A DNA stretch of 21,452 nucleotides from Candidatus Woesearchaeota archaeon (GTDB lineage Archaea > Nanobdellota > Nanobdellia > Woesearchaeales > GW2011-AR9), in contig JAGVYX010000012.1 in NCBI GenBank assembly GCA_018303045.1, positions 1 through 21,452 on the forward strand. Reading direction: 5' to 3'. The notes below the pieces were generated by a model. The model was not told where the DNA came from. It searched no databases and saw only the letters and a list, made by a program, of their open reading frames with translations. This document shows, in pieces, positions 6,303 through 13,900 of this stretch. Made by a program: the position numbers and the translations under genes. Numbering within the stretch: the stretch's first letter is position 1; each line of letters starts with the position of its first letter.

Positions 6303-6650
6303 ATGAACGGGAAATGGTTTGAGATTATAGACGAAACTAAGGAAGAAATAGATGCCACTGGATTCCGGCAGAAATGGGTTCTTGACCCTAAAGGTTATTT
6401 CTTAATTAGAGTTAATCTTAAAATGAAATCTATTGAAGTTGGTCATTGCACGATCAATCATTGCTTGATCAGAGTTATTAAAGGTAAAACACCCGAAGAG
6501 ATAATGTATAAAATAATTGATTTGGGATATGTTTCTTTAACTGATCATGCAGCTTATCTAGGCAAGGAATTGGAAAAGGCCTTCTTATCTTTAAAACTGG
6601 GGTTTGAATATGTGCAAGATCCAGAGTTCTGTCCACTAACCAATTTTTGA
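6303..6650 (+). CDS. DUF4346-like protein
   Basis: This is a 115-residue soluble protein. WVLDPKGYFLIRVNLKMKSI (residues 26-45), TPEEIMYKIIDLGYVS (74-89) and the C-terminal DHAAYLGKELEKAFLSLKLG (91-110) followed by FEYVQDP match my recollection of the DUF4346 domain. That domain is known both alone and next to pterin-related methyltransferase or synthase domains. No enzymatic residues can be named, and the biochemical role of the domain is not known to me. It is a lone gene, separated from the glycan operon by 192 bases with no feature except AT-rich sequence and a palindrome at its end. Confidence 0.8.
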   Translation: MNGKWFEIIDETKEEIDATGFRQKWVLDPKGYFLIRVNLKMKSIEVGHCTINHCLIRVIKGKTPEEIMYKIIDLGYVSLTDHAAYLGKELEKAFLSLKLGFEYVQDPEFCPLTNF

Positions 6651-6828
6651 AGATGCATTGAGTTAAGAAAAAGACAACAAGCGCGATAGAGCCATTTTTT
6701 TCACAATTTATATAAAGCTACTTCTTTCATAAATTATAACTGAGGATAAAATTAGTCAATAATATTATTTTTATCTTCTGAAATCTTTCAAAAGGCCTAA
6801 TAATAATCATTAAAAACTTAGGTTTTTT

Positions 6829-6842
6829 GTTATAATTATAAC
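6829..6842. promoter_or_regulatory. Perfect 14-bp palindrome touching the GT2 start codon
   Basis: GTTATAATTATAAC is a perfect palindrome whose last base is immediately before the ATG at 6843. A weaker AAAAAC/GGTTTTT symmetry precedes it at about 6812-6827. A repressor site at the start of the glycan operon is plausible. The sequence is also TATA-like, so chance in AT-rich DNA is possible. Confidence 0.35.
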
Positions 6843-7493
6843 ATGAGGGATTTTGCAGTTATTCCAGCTCACAATGAAAGCAGTAAAATTGCTTTAGTGC
6901 TACAGCAGGTGAAAGAATACGTCTCCAATATAATTGTCGTTGATGATGGCTCATTAGACAATACCTTCGAAGTTGCTAAACAACAGGAAGTTACAATAAT
7001 CAGACATTTTGTAAACTTGGGTAAAGGAGCTGCTTTAAAAACTGGCTGTGATTACGCTTTAGAACTGGGAGCTGAGAGAATAGTAGTCCTAGATGCTGAT
7101 GGCCAACATGAACCAATAGAAATTCCACGATTTTTGAACGCTCTTGAAACAGTAGATATAGTTTTCAGTTTCAGACGGGATTCTTTAAGAATGCCTTTAG
7201 TGCTGAGGTTCGGAAACAAATTTATTAACAGTGTCCTGCGTTCATCATTTAATATAACTGTTAATGATAGTCAGTGCGGCTACCGCGCGTTTACTGCTGC
7301 GGCATACAACAAAATAAGATGGACAGCCACAGACTATTTTATGGAAACTGAGATGATTATTAGAGCCAGCAAAAACAAATTAAAATATACGCAGATCCCA
7401 ATTGAAACGATTTACTCTGATAATTATAAGGGAACAACGGTCTTTGATGGGATAAAAATATTCTGTAAATTGATCGGGGGAAGATTATTATGA
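6843..7493 (+). CDS. Family 2 glycosyltransferase (dolichol-phosphate sugar synthase type)
   Basis: This 216-residue GT-A fold enzyme is expected to move a sugar from a nucleotide donor to a polyprenyl phosphate at the inner membrane face. VVDDGS (32-37) binds the nucleotide, DADGQHEP (84-91) carries the DxD-type metal site, and DSQCGYRAF (142-150) matches the DxxxGxR region of DPM/GtrB-like enzymes. There is no membrane helix of its own; the next gene may supply the anchor. Its stop overlaps the next start as ATGA (7490-7493). First gene of a three-gene operon that opens the glycan locus. Confidence 0.93.
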   Translation: MRDFAVIPAHNESSKIALVLQQVKEYVSNIIVVDDGSLDNTFEVAKQQEVTIIRHFVNLGKGAALKTGCDYALELGAERIVVLDADGQHEPIEIPRFLNALETVDIVFSFRRDSLRMPLVLRFGNKFINSVLRSSFNITVNDSQCGYRAFTAAAYNKIRWTATDYFMETEMIIRASKNKLKYTQIPIETIYSDNYKGTTVFDGIKIFCKLIGGRLL

Positions 7494-7843
7494 CCAGTAC
7501 TACCTTTTGGATTCAATTCTTAGGTGTAATTTTCGGCGCGTTAATGCTTTATTTTTCATTTGTAAAGTATAAACGAAAGGAACTAAGGTACCTTGAGTTG
7601 ATTTTATGGAGTATTAGCTGGTCTATATTAATATTTATTGCAATTGTGCCATCTCTTATCGATTTTATAATCGAACCTCTTAATTTCTATCGTCGATTAG
7701 ACTTTTTTGTAGTCTTTGGATTTTTTGTATTATTAGGACTTAGTTTTTATAATTATAGCGCAGCAAAGAAAATCGAGCGCAAACTAGAAAAATTTGTCCG
7801 AGCAGAAGCGCTAGAAATTTGTCGTGAGAATAAGCGGTACTGA
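7490..7843 (+). CDS. DUF2304-type small membrane protein
   Basis: This 117-residue protein has three hydrophobic helices (roughly residues 5-23, 35-57 and 70-88) followed by a charged cytoplasmic tail with KKIERKLEKFVRAEAL. This arrangement, together with translational coupling to a GtrB-like GT2, is typical of DUF2304. The family is commonly paired with such transferases and is presumed to anchor or assist them. ATGA overlap on the left, seven bases to the next gene on the right. Confidence 0.85.
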   Translation: MTSTTFWIQFLGVIFGALMLYFSFVKYKRKELRYLELILWSISWSILIFIAIVPSLIDFIIEPLNFYRRLDFFVVFGFFVLLGLSFYNYSAAKKIERKLEKFVRAEALEICRENKRY

Positions 7844-7850
7844 CCAAATC

Positions 7851-8978
7851 ATGAAAGTCTTATTTATTTGTGAAAATTATTTCCCCCACATAGGAGGAGC
7901 AGAAGTTGTTTTTAAAAATTTAGCTGAAAGGTACGTACAACGAGGACACCAAGTGACGGTTCTTACAAGCTTATTAAGAAATACGCTGAAGCAAGAAATC
8001 GTCAATGGCGTTAAAATTATTCGGGTAAGATCATTCTATTCTCGATATGTATTTACCTTTACTTCAATCTTAAAAGCAATAAAATTAGCGAGGAAAAATG
8101 ATTTAATTCAAACTACTTCTTTTAATGGCGCCCCTCCTGCCTGGCTGGCCGGCAAATTCACTACCAGACCAGTAGTAATTACTGTCCATGAAGTTTGGGT
8201 TGGAAAATGGAAGGAAGTTACTGGTTTTTCTTGGTTAAAAAGCATGTTGCATGAATTATTAGAAAGAGCTATTTATTTACTGCCATACGATAAATATGTT
8301 TGCGTTTCTAATGCCACCATGAAAGATCTTAAGAAATTAAAAATAAATGAACAAAAGTTTGCTACTATCTATAATGGCTTAGATTATGATTTTTGGGATA
8401 AGACCAAAGCTAAAGCCAGTCCGAGCAGATTAAAATTACCTAATAAGTACTTATACCTTTCCTGGGGAAGACCTGGGCCGACCAAAGGATTCGAATATTT
8501 AATTAAAGCTTTCCCAATAATTAAGTCAGCAGTAGCTAATGCTCATCTTCTTCTAATGCTGGGGCAGGCCCAGAATTATGAAAAAAAAATAAAAGACTTG
8601 TTTCGCTTAATTAAGGAACTTCAACTTGAAGACAACATTACCATTTTAATATCCTTAACTAATGAAGAAAAGCGCGATTTGATAGCTTGTTGTGATTGTG
8701 TGATTATACCATCAACCTCCGAGGGTTTTGGTTACACTACAGTAGAAGCCAATGCTCTAAATATTCCAGTAGTAGCAAGTGATGCTGGATCCATTCCGGA
8801 GATTATTTCTGGCAGTCATCTTATATTTAAAAATAAAGATATTATTGATCTAGCCGAAAAGGCTATTTTAGCATCTAATGAACAATTTGCTGTTGCTAAA
8901 AAAAAAGTTTTTGATTGGAACACTAGTGTTGTTGCATATCTGAAAATTTATGAAAATATGATGAATTCTAAAAGCTAA
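7851..8978 (+). CDS. Family 4 glycosyltransferase (GT-B fold)
   Basis: This 375-residue retaining glycosyltransferase has the N-terminal MKVLFICENYFPHIGGAE, with the glycine loop, the hinge and donor domain starting near LYLSWGRPGPTKGFEYLI (211-228), and the E-x7-E motif at EGFGYTTVEA (E291, E299). I prefer the ATG at 7851 over a GTG at 7824, because homologues start directly with the first beta strand and this start leaves seven bases after the previous stop. Two A9 tracts lie in the coding sequence (8581-8589 and 8898-8906). The 3' end overlaps the convergent flippase gene by four bases. Confidence 0.93.
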   Translation: MKVLFICENYFPHIGGAEVVFKNLAERYVQRGHQVTVLTSLLRNTLKQEIVNGVKIIRVRSFYSRYVFTFTSILKAIKLARKNDLIQTTSFNGAPPAWLAGKFTTRPVVITVHEVWVGKWKEVTGFSWLKSMLHELLERAIYLLPYDKYVCVSNATMKDLKKLKINEQKFATIYNGLDYDFWDKTKAKASPSRLKLPNKYLYLSWGRPGPTKGFEYLIKAFPIIKSAVANAHLLLMLGQAQNYEKKIKDLFRLIKELQLEDNITILISLTNEEKRDLIACCDCVIIPSTSEGFGYTTVEANALNIPVVASDAGSIPEIISGSHLIFKNKDIIDLAEKAILASNEQFAVAKKKVFDWNTSVVAYLKIYENMMNSKS

Positions 8979-10465
8979 TCTTTTCTTATTAGTAGATGAT
9001 AATATTTTTTAATTTCAGAGATATCAATAATCTGGTAGGCATAAGCAATCAGGCCATACACCAGCAAACCAATGGAAATAGAGACAATTAATTTTAATGA
9101 GGGGTTTAACTGCAGATTAATTTGCAAATATTTAACAATACTATAAAACACAAATCCAGCAAAAATTAATTTTAACCAAATGTTTATAGGCAATTTTATG
9201 GGGATATATCTTAACAAAATTATCGTTGACCAAATAAAACTAACAGCGTAGCTAAAGGCTGTAGTTAGGGCTGCCCCTTCTATGCCAAGAATGGGGATTA
9301 ATAGCAAATTGAGCGCAATATTAAAGACAGCTGAAACAACAGTGATTTTTGCGGTAATGCCGGCTTTTCCTATGGCTGAAAGAATGCTAATATTTACCGT
9401 AGCAACGACGTAGATAAGCATGCCTATAACTAATATCTGCAATGCTAATGCTCCCTCAGCGTACACTACGCCAAAGAAAGTTAACAATAAGAATTTTGAA
9501 AAAGCGATAATTCCTAAAGCCGGAGGGATGACAATAAAAAACAGGTATTTATGCAACAGTTTTAATCCTTCTGACATTCTATGAACATCACTTCTAGCCC
9601 ACAATTCAGAAACCATCGGAAATAGGACTGCTGATACAGATGATCCAAAATCAAGAAAGATCATTGCTGAGGGTAGGACTACATTATAAATTCCCACCGC
9701 CGTTAAAGGCATATAATAAGTAAGCATAAGAGTGTCTATGGAACTGATTATTTTACCAGCAATTCCCATAGTTATTAGGGGGATACTATAACTCATAATT
9801 CTTTTTGCCGTTGGCCAAAAATTGTTTATTTTAACAGTCAAGATTGGAGCTATTCTCAATACAACAGGAGTAGTTAAAATGATGATTAAATAACACCCAA
9901 CAGTCCAAGCCAAGGCCGCAGCATTGAGACCGAATCCAAGATTAAAGAACAGGATAAATAATAGCAGTACCGCAATATTTTTAAGAAGCTCAAATATCGA
10001 ATACAACTTCATTTCTTGATAGCCGCTGGCAATCGCTTTATACATCCTAAATAAAACACTGCCGACAATATAAAAAATGATTATTGTTAAAAGAGATTTG
10101 GAGTTGGGATTTTTAAAATAATTTGCAGATAGAAAATTGTTCAATAAAAAAAAAATGAATCCAAGTATTAAAGATGTTAACAATTGAAAACCAGTTACAA
10201 AAAAAATCCCGGATTTTATTTTTCCTGGTTCTTGATTGACAATAAATTCAGGAATATGCTTTGATAAGGCTTGACCCATCCCCAAATCCCTGAAGAATAA
10301 AAAAAACATAACAAAGGTAAAAACCGCTGTAAACAGTCCATATTCTTCTGGCGATAAAGCTCTTACCATAACTATTCTAAGAAAATAAGCAATAACCGAG
10401 GCTAGGATTCCCATTGAAAAAACCATACTTACCCCCGAGACAGCTTTTTTAGTATAATTCTTCAT
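8975..10465 (-). CDS. Polysaccharide/oligosaccharide flippase (Wzx/MVF-like)
   Basis: This 496-residue polytopic membrane protein has about 12-14 hydrophobic helices. The start is KKAVSGVSMVFSMGILASVI, then FLRIVMVRALSPEEYGLFTA (28-47), the family signature near the first loop. Later SIPLITMGIAGKIISSIDTL (228-247) marks the second half. It is expected to flip lipid-linked glycan units from the inner to the outer face of the membrane. It runs opposite to the flanking transferases, which suggests separate acquisition. A ten-base homopolymer (10146-10155) lies in the gene. Confidence 0.94.
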   Translation of the reverse strand: MKNYTKKAVSGVSMVFSMGILASVIAYFLRIVMVRALSPEEYGLFTAVFTFVMFFLFFRDLGMGQALSKHIPEFIVNQEPGKIKSGIFFVTGFQLLTSLILGFIFFLLNNFLSANYFKNPNSKSLLTIIIFYIVGSVLFRMYKAIASGYQEMKLYSIFELLKNIAVLLLFILFFNLGFGLNAAALAWTVGCYLIIILTTPVVLRIAPILTVKINNFWPTAKRIMSYSIPLITMGIAGKIISSIDTLMLTYYMPLTAVGIYNVVLPSAMIFLDFGSSVSAVLFPMVSELWARSDVHRMSEGLKLLHKYLFFIVIPPALGIIAFSKFLLLTFFGVVYAEGALALQILVIGMLIYVVATVNISILSAIGKAGITAKITVVSAVFNIALNLLLIPILGIEGAALTTAFSYAVSFIWSTIILLRYIPIKLPINIWLKLIFAGFVFYSIVKYLQINLQLNPSLKLIVSISIGLLVYGLIAYAYQIIDISEIKKYYHLLIRKD

Positions 10466-10743
10466 TGGTTTTCACGAGTTTGTTACTAATACAGATTTAT
10501 TGTGCCTTCGCCAGTAGTTCAGACATAAGGTCGAGGCTATTTAGGGGCACTGTCTGCCTTGTGAGCGATGAACGAGCATCTCACGAAAAAACTGTGTCAA
10601 AGAAATCCGACACCGCCGGCCACATTTCTGATTGCGCTAATTTGGAGTAAATCTTTTTAAAGGTAGTGAATTAAGGTTGCACCTTAAAAATTGCGTCAAG
10701 CTATTAATAAATTACTGTCAAAAAAAGTAAAGAGCCAAAATTG
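10466..10743. other. Intergenic island with three short hairpins
   Basis: The stretch has no credible gene and is richer in G and C than its surroundings up to about 10640. Three inverted repeats follow one another: CAGACA/TGTCTG (10520-10525/10551-10556), GTGAG..GATG with CATCTCAC (10561-10584), and GTGTC/GACAC (10594-10598/10609-10613). A CTTTTTAAAG stretch near 10652-10661 could end a short rightward RNA. It lies upstream of the flippase gene, so it may also hold that gene's promoter. The nature of the island is undecided. Confidence 0.35.
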
Positions 10744-10827
10744 ATGAACTCAAAAGAACTAACAGCTCATCTGAGCCAGTATTCAGAATCAACCGCAATT
10801 AAAACTTTAATTAATTATTATAAATAA
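10744..10827 (+). CDS. Possible 27-residue peptide or gene remnant
   Basis: The ATG-initiated frame reads MNSKELTAHLSQYSESTAIK and then TLINYYK. It is an amphipathic, protein-like helix pattern without the bias of random AT-rich DNA. No good ribosome binding site precedes it. It resembles the first helix of a longer protein, so it may be a truncated remnant, possibly of a mobile element. Family not recognised. Confidence 0.25.
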   Translation: MNSKELTAHLSQYSESTAIKTLINYYK

Positions 10828-10855
10828 TTCTCTTGATTTGGATACATTATTTTAA

Positions 10856-10873
10856 TTATCTATCGTCAGATAA
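10856..10873. terminator. Small hairpin downstream of the sulfotransferase gene
   Basis: TTATCT (10856-10861) and AGATAA (10868-10873) form a 6-bp stem with a 6-base loop, 46 bases past the end of the minus-strand sulfotransferase gene. A termination role is possible but weakly supported. Confidence 0.25.
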
Positions 10874-10918
10874 CTCCTACTAAAATATACTCTAATCATC
10901 AGAATTATCTATATAATC

Positions 10919-11746
10919 CTATTTGCAATAGTTCAAACCATTGAAAACATTATTCAATGTATTTAGTTTCCCATTGATATAAATCAGATCGCCAGTGCTT
11001 AATTCTTCTTTATAGCCATCGACTTTTCCTTTTCTCATCTTAAAGCTATCCGAATCATTGATATTAATGGCTTGCAGCCGGTGATCGCCGGCAAAAATAT
11101 TGTTTTTTTCCATTTTCTGCATATTCTCAAATGAACAAAGAGCTATTGCTTTTCGTAAATTATCATCTGAAATGCTAATAACTAAATGCTTCAAGGTCTT
11201 TTGCAATTCTTTTAAGGGATCATTATGAAGATTTTCATAAGTAATCAGCAGGACATCCTGCGGTCGCTTTTCTAGTTCTTTAGCCCAAGAATTCATAAAA
11301 TTGATAATTGTCGGCAAAGTAAAATCTTCTCTAATAAATGCTGAAAGAGTTCCGCGATATTGTAAATCTCTTCTTTTAGTCCATTCGTAGTAATATGAAA
11401 CCAGCACATCTTTTGGATTTCTCACTAGAAAAATTATTTTCTTATGTTTAAACATCTTTTTAACTCCTAAAAAATTAATTCCTCTAAATTGAGCATAATT
11501 GCCAGTTCTGGGGTCCGTTTTAATGTTGGGAATATCGCTTTCCCAAGTCATTTTATACAAATCTAGGTTAAGTTTTTTACCGTATTCCTGCGAGATAGCC
11601 TGAGCCAGCAACATTCGTATCCAAGTCCGGCCGCTCTTAGGAAAAGAAATAATATACGCATCAATAAATGGATTAATTAACCTATGGTAAACGCGTTCAA
11701 CCATCGGAGTAGTTAATACTATTTTTCGAATGTTCTTAAAATTCAT
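10919..11746 (-). CDS. PAPS-dependent sulfotransferase
   Basis: This 275-residue cytosolic sulfotransferase transfers sulfate from PAPS to a hydroxyl or amine, here probably of a glycan or lipid. The 5'-phosphosulfate loop is FPKSGRTWI (35-43). The 3'-phosphate site is RNPKDVLVSYYYEW (R109, S117). The C-terminal RKGKVDGYK (238-246) matches the RKGxxG motif. No signal or membrane segment is present, so sulfation would occur before export. It lies between the flippase and the CDP-alcohol transferase, flanked by intergenic islands on both sides. PAPS synthesis genes are not in the window. Confidence 0.93.
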   Translation of the reverse strand: MNFKNIRKIVLTTPMVERVYHRLINPFIDAYIISFPKSGRTWIRMLLAQAISQEYGKKLNLDLYKMTWESDIPNIKTDPRTGNYAQFRGINFLGVKKMFKHKKIIFLVRNPKDVLVSYYYEWTKRRDLQYRGTLSAFIREDFTLPTIINFMNSWAKELEKRPQDVLLITYENLHNDPLKELQKTLKHLVISISDDNLRKAIALCSFENMQKMEKNNIFAGDHRLQAININDSDSFKMRKGKVDGYKEELSTGDLIYINGKLNTLNNVFNGLNYCK

Positions 11747-11822
11747 ATAACAACCTTAAATCAGGTTAATTTTATAAAAATTCTGGTTGAAAGATAGCTA
11801 TAACGAAAAACTCACTAAACAC

Positions 11823-11985
11823 GGCGTTATTGAAAAGTTCCTCGCTCTAGGCTCGATAGCCATCTGCTTGGCTGCGTTAAATTATGATAAAGGCAAAAAT
11901 CCCCCCCCTGGAACATGAAAATAAACGGAGATTTAAACGGAAGAGCCTCGCATACTAGTAGCTATTTCGAACTTTTCACTCCACC
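11823..11985. mobile_element. MITE-like element with 8-bp direct repeats
   Basis: The left end GGCGTTATTGAAAAGTTC (11823-11840) and the inverted right end (11969-11985, reading GGTGGAGTGAAAAGTTC) share a perfect 10-bp core TGAAAAGTTC. Identical octamers CTAAACAC abut both ends (11815-11822 and 11986-11993), as expected of a target duplication. The 163-bp interior has no ORF and carries a C8 tract at 11901-11908. Ends starting with GG plus an 8-bp duplication are seen in IS6, IS1 and IS1595-type elements, but the family cannot be fixed from this alone. The rest of the gap (11747-12025) shows nothing further. Confidence 0.6.
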
Positions 11986-12025
11986 CTAAACACATAACTT
12001 TTTTAATGAGTAAGGAAGGAATAAA

Positions 12026-12069
12026 ACTAATGAAGCCTTAATCTACTAATGAAGTCTTAATCCACTAAT
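12026..12069 (+). repeat. 19-bp tandem repeat upstream of the CDP-alcohol transferase
   Basis: Units at 12026-12044 and 12045-12063 match at 17 of 19 positions (ACTAATGAAGYCTTAATCY), followed by the first six bases of a third copy. Each full unit contains ATG AAG followed soon by TAA. The block ends about 30 bases before the ATG at 12100. Confidence 0.8.
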
Positions 12070-12099
12070 CTTTTAAATGGGCTACTAATTAAATGCGTT

Positions 12100-12816
12100 A
12101 TGCTATTATCTACAGAATTTAATACCTTAAAATATCAAAAGAATGGCTGTATTGGTGTTTTCACCAGAAAGTTCATCTCGGCAAAAATAAGCTTATTTTT
12201 AGCTAGAAGCGATCTAACTCCAACTCAAATAACCTTTTTTTCTTTAATTTTAGCTCTGGTAGGAATTTACTTTTTATCAACCGGCGATCGAATTAATTTA
12301 ATAATAGCTGGAATATTTATTTTTTGGTCAAAAATCTTTGATGCCGTAGATGGCGAATTAGCCCGCCTGAAAAATAAAGTAACTGAACTGGGGGGGTGGA
12401 TTGACGGTATTTCAGATCGTTTTAAAGAAAACCTCCTCATTTTAGGGATTACTTTAGGGCTTTATAACCAAACTGGGAACGTGATGGTTTGGACCTATGG
12501 ATTTATCGCAGTCATTTCGATTCACATGTTATCGATAGTTTTAGAACATACTGGAAAAATGGATAAAAACATTTTACAAAGAACTCATGAAGAAACTTTT
12601 TTTGTCAAAATAGCTAGGTCGCTTAACATTAAACCACAATATCTAGCCTTGCAAGCAGACGTCTACCTGTTTATAACTTATACCTTGATCATTCTAAATC
12701 AATTAGAATTAATTTTATGGTTTTATATAATTATTATGAATTTATATTGGCTAATTATTGTAATACTAGTCTTTCATAAAAAAGGCAAAGAAGAACTTGT
12801 GCTAAGATTATCATGA
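12100..12816 (+). CDS. CDP-alcohol phosphatidyltransferase family protein
   Basis: This 238-residue membrane enzyme makes a phosphodiester by displacing CMP from a CDP-alcohol. The full catalytic motif D-x2-D-G-x2-A-R-x8-G-x3-D-x3-D is present: D81, D84, G85, A88, R89, G98, D102, D106. Several hydrophobic helices follow (about residues 45-62, 66-80, 110-150 and 185-230). In a glycan locus it could make an inositol- or glycerol-type phospholipid or a phosphodiester-linked headgroup; the acceptor is unknown. A G7 tract (12390-12396) lies inside the catalytic motif. The stop TGA overlaps the ATG of a mini-ORF created by a repeat. Confidence 0.92.
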   Translation: MLLSTEFNTLKYQKNGCIGVFTRKFISAKISLFLARSDLTPTQITFFSLILALVGIYFLSTGDRINLIIAGIFIFWSKIFDAVDGELARLKNKVTELGGWIDGISDRFKENLLILGITLGLYNQTGNVMVWTYGFIAVISIHMLSIVLEHTGKMDKNILQRTHEETFFVKIARSLNIKPQYLALQADVYLFITYTLIILNQLELILWFYIIIMNLYWLIIVILVFHKKGKEELVLRLS

Positions 12817-12866
12817 ACATTTATTATTATCAGGAACATTTATTATTATCATGAACATTTATTATG
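12810..12866 (+). repeat. Three 19-bp tandem repeats across the stop/start junction
   Basis: Units at 12810-12828, 12829-12847 and 12848-12866 read ATCATGAACATTTATTATT with two changes in total. The second copy has AGG in place of ATG, and the last base of the third is G. The first copy contains the stop of the upstream gene, the third the start of the downstream GT4. Confidence 0.95.
12813..12854 (+). CDS. 13-codon mini-ORF bridging two genes by ATGA overlaps
   Basis: ATG at 12813 overlaps the TGA of the CDP-alcohol transferase gene, and the mini-ORF's TGA (12852-12854) overlaps the ATG of the GT4 gene. The peptide MNIYYYQEHLLLS is fully explained by the 19-bp repeat, so it is unlikely to have its own function. 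It could keep translational coupling working across the duplication. Confidence 0.35.
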   Translation: MNIYYYQEHLLLS

Positions 12867-13900
12867 ATGCGGATATTGAACCTAGAGTTTATGAAGGACG
12901 CTCCCAAACTGCCATTCTCCTAAAAACATTTCTTCAGAAACAAGGATTTAATTTTGTCGATCAACCTGGGAAAGCTGATTTAATTCATGTTCACAGCAGC
13001 GGCATTTTTGCTTCTTTTCGAGCCGCTAGACTAAAACAAAAATATAATGTTCCGGTAATTTATAGCTTGTACTCTATTTCTAAAACTGAACCAATTAATC
13101 ACATCAGAAATCATCTTGCCCAGCAGTACTATCTTCGGCCGCGCCAAACCAGCTTTTTATTAAGTTATTCTGCGATTTTGCCTTTAAAGCTACGCGGTTT
13201 TAAATTAAAGCAGCTTGACAAGGTAATAACTCCTTCTTTTTTCGTTAAAAAAAGATTATTCAGTAATACTGAAGTAATCCGCTTAGGGATAGATGTCAAC
13301 ACATTTAAACCGGCTTTCAGTCAGAATAGTCTTCCAGATAATTATAAAAATACTTGCCTTTTGGAAAAATCATTAAAAATAGGTTATATCGGCCATCCCA
13401 GCGCCTATAAAGGCCTTCTAGATTTCGTTCGCGCTTCTAAATTATTTTCCACTCACCATCAAAATTCGGTTTATCTCTCAGATATTTCTCCTAAGATGCA
13501 AGCTAAACTATCTAAAATTAATCCGCGCCTTCAAATTTTTGGTTATACTGAAAATATAGCTGAGATTTATAATTCATTGGATATCATCATTCTTCCCTAT
13601 AGAAGCCATTTAGCTGGTGTAGCTAATCCACTGGTTCTTTTAGAAGCTATGGCTTGCGGCAAAGCTATTATTACTACAAATTTTCCGTATCTGCGGGAAA
13701 TCATCAAGGATAGCGCCATTCAAGTAAAGCCCTATTCTCCTAAGGCAATACGAGATGCGGTTAAAAAACTGGAAGACAAGCAGCTGCGGCAGCAACTGGG
13801 CTGCAAAGCTCGCCTTATTATCGAACAAGAATTTTCTCAAGAGGCTATGCTGCAAAAGTATTCTCAATTGTACTATGAATTTACAGCGAAAAGAAACTGA
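12851..13900 (+). CDS. Family 4 glycosyltransferase (GT-B fold)
   Basis: This 349-residue protein begins MNIYYDADIEPRVYEGRSQT and has a typical acceptor domain to about residue 170 (DLIHVHSSG, then NVPVIYSLYSI). The donor domain opens with KIGYIGHPSAYKGLLDFV (173-190) and contains VANPLVLLEAMACGKAIITT (256-275), the usual C-terminal nucleotide-sugar region; E264 is a likely second Glu. The first position of the classic E-x7-E is Val rather than Glu. The next gene starts inside its last 26 bases. Start chosen at the third 19-bp repeat copy. Confidence 0.93.
   Translation: MNIYYDADIEPRVYEGRSQTAILLKTFLQKQGFNFVDQPGKADLIHVHSSGIFASFRAARLKQKYNVPVIYSLYSISKTEPINHIRNHLAQQYYLRPRQTSFLLSYSAILPLKLRGFKLKQLDKVITPSFFVKKRLFSNTEVIRLGIDVNTFKPAFSQNSLPDNYKNTCLLEKSLKIGYIGHPSAYKGLLDFVRASKLFSTHHQNSVYLSDISPKMQAKLSKINPRLQIFGYTENIAEIYNSLDIIILPYRSHLAGVANPLVLLEAMACGKAIITTNFPYLREIIKDSAIQVKPYSPKAIRDAVKKLEDKQLRQQLGCKARLIIEQEFSQEAMLQKYSQLYYEFTAKRN

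Noticed and set aside
10465..10650. 61-codon rightward ORF upstream of the flippase
   Set aside because: Its composition is not protein-like, it overlaps the flippase start region on the other strand, and it coincides with a hairpin-rich non-coding island.
13755..13874. Upstream extension of the kinase-fusion gene by 40 codons
   Set aside because: The segment is the shifted frame of the GT4 C-terminus, with no domain similarity; the ATG at 13875 gives a normal overlap.
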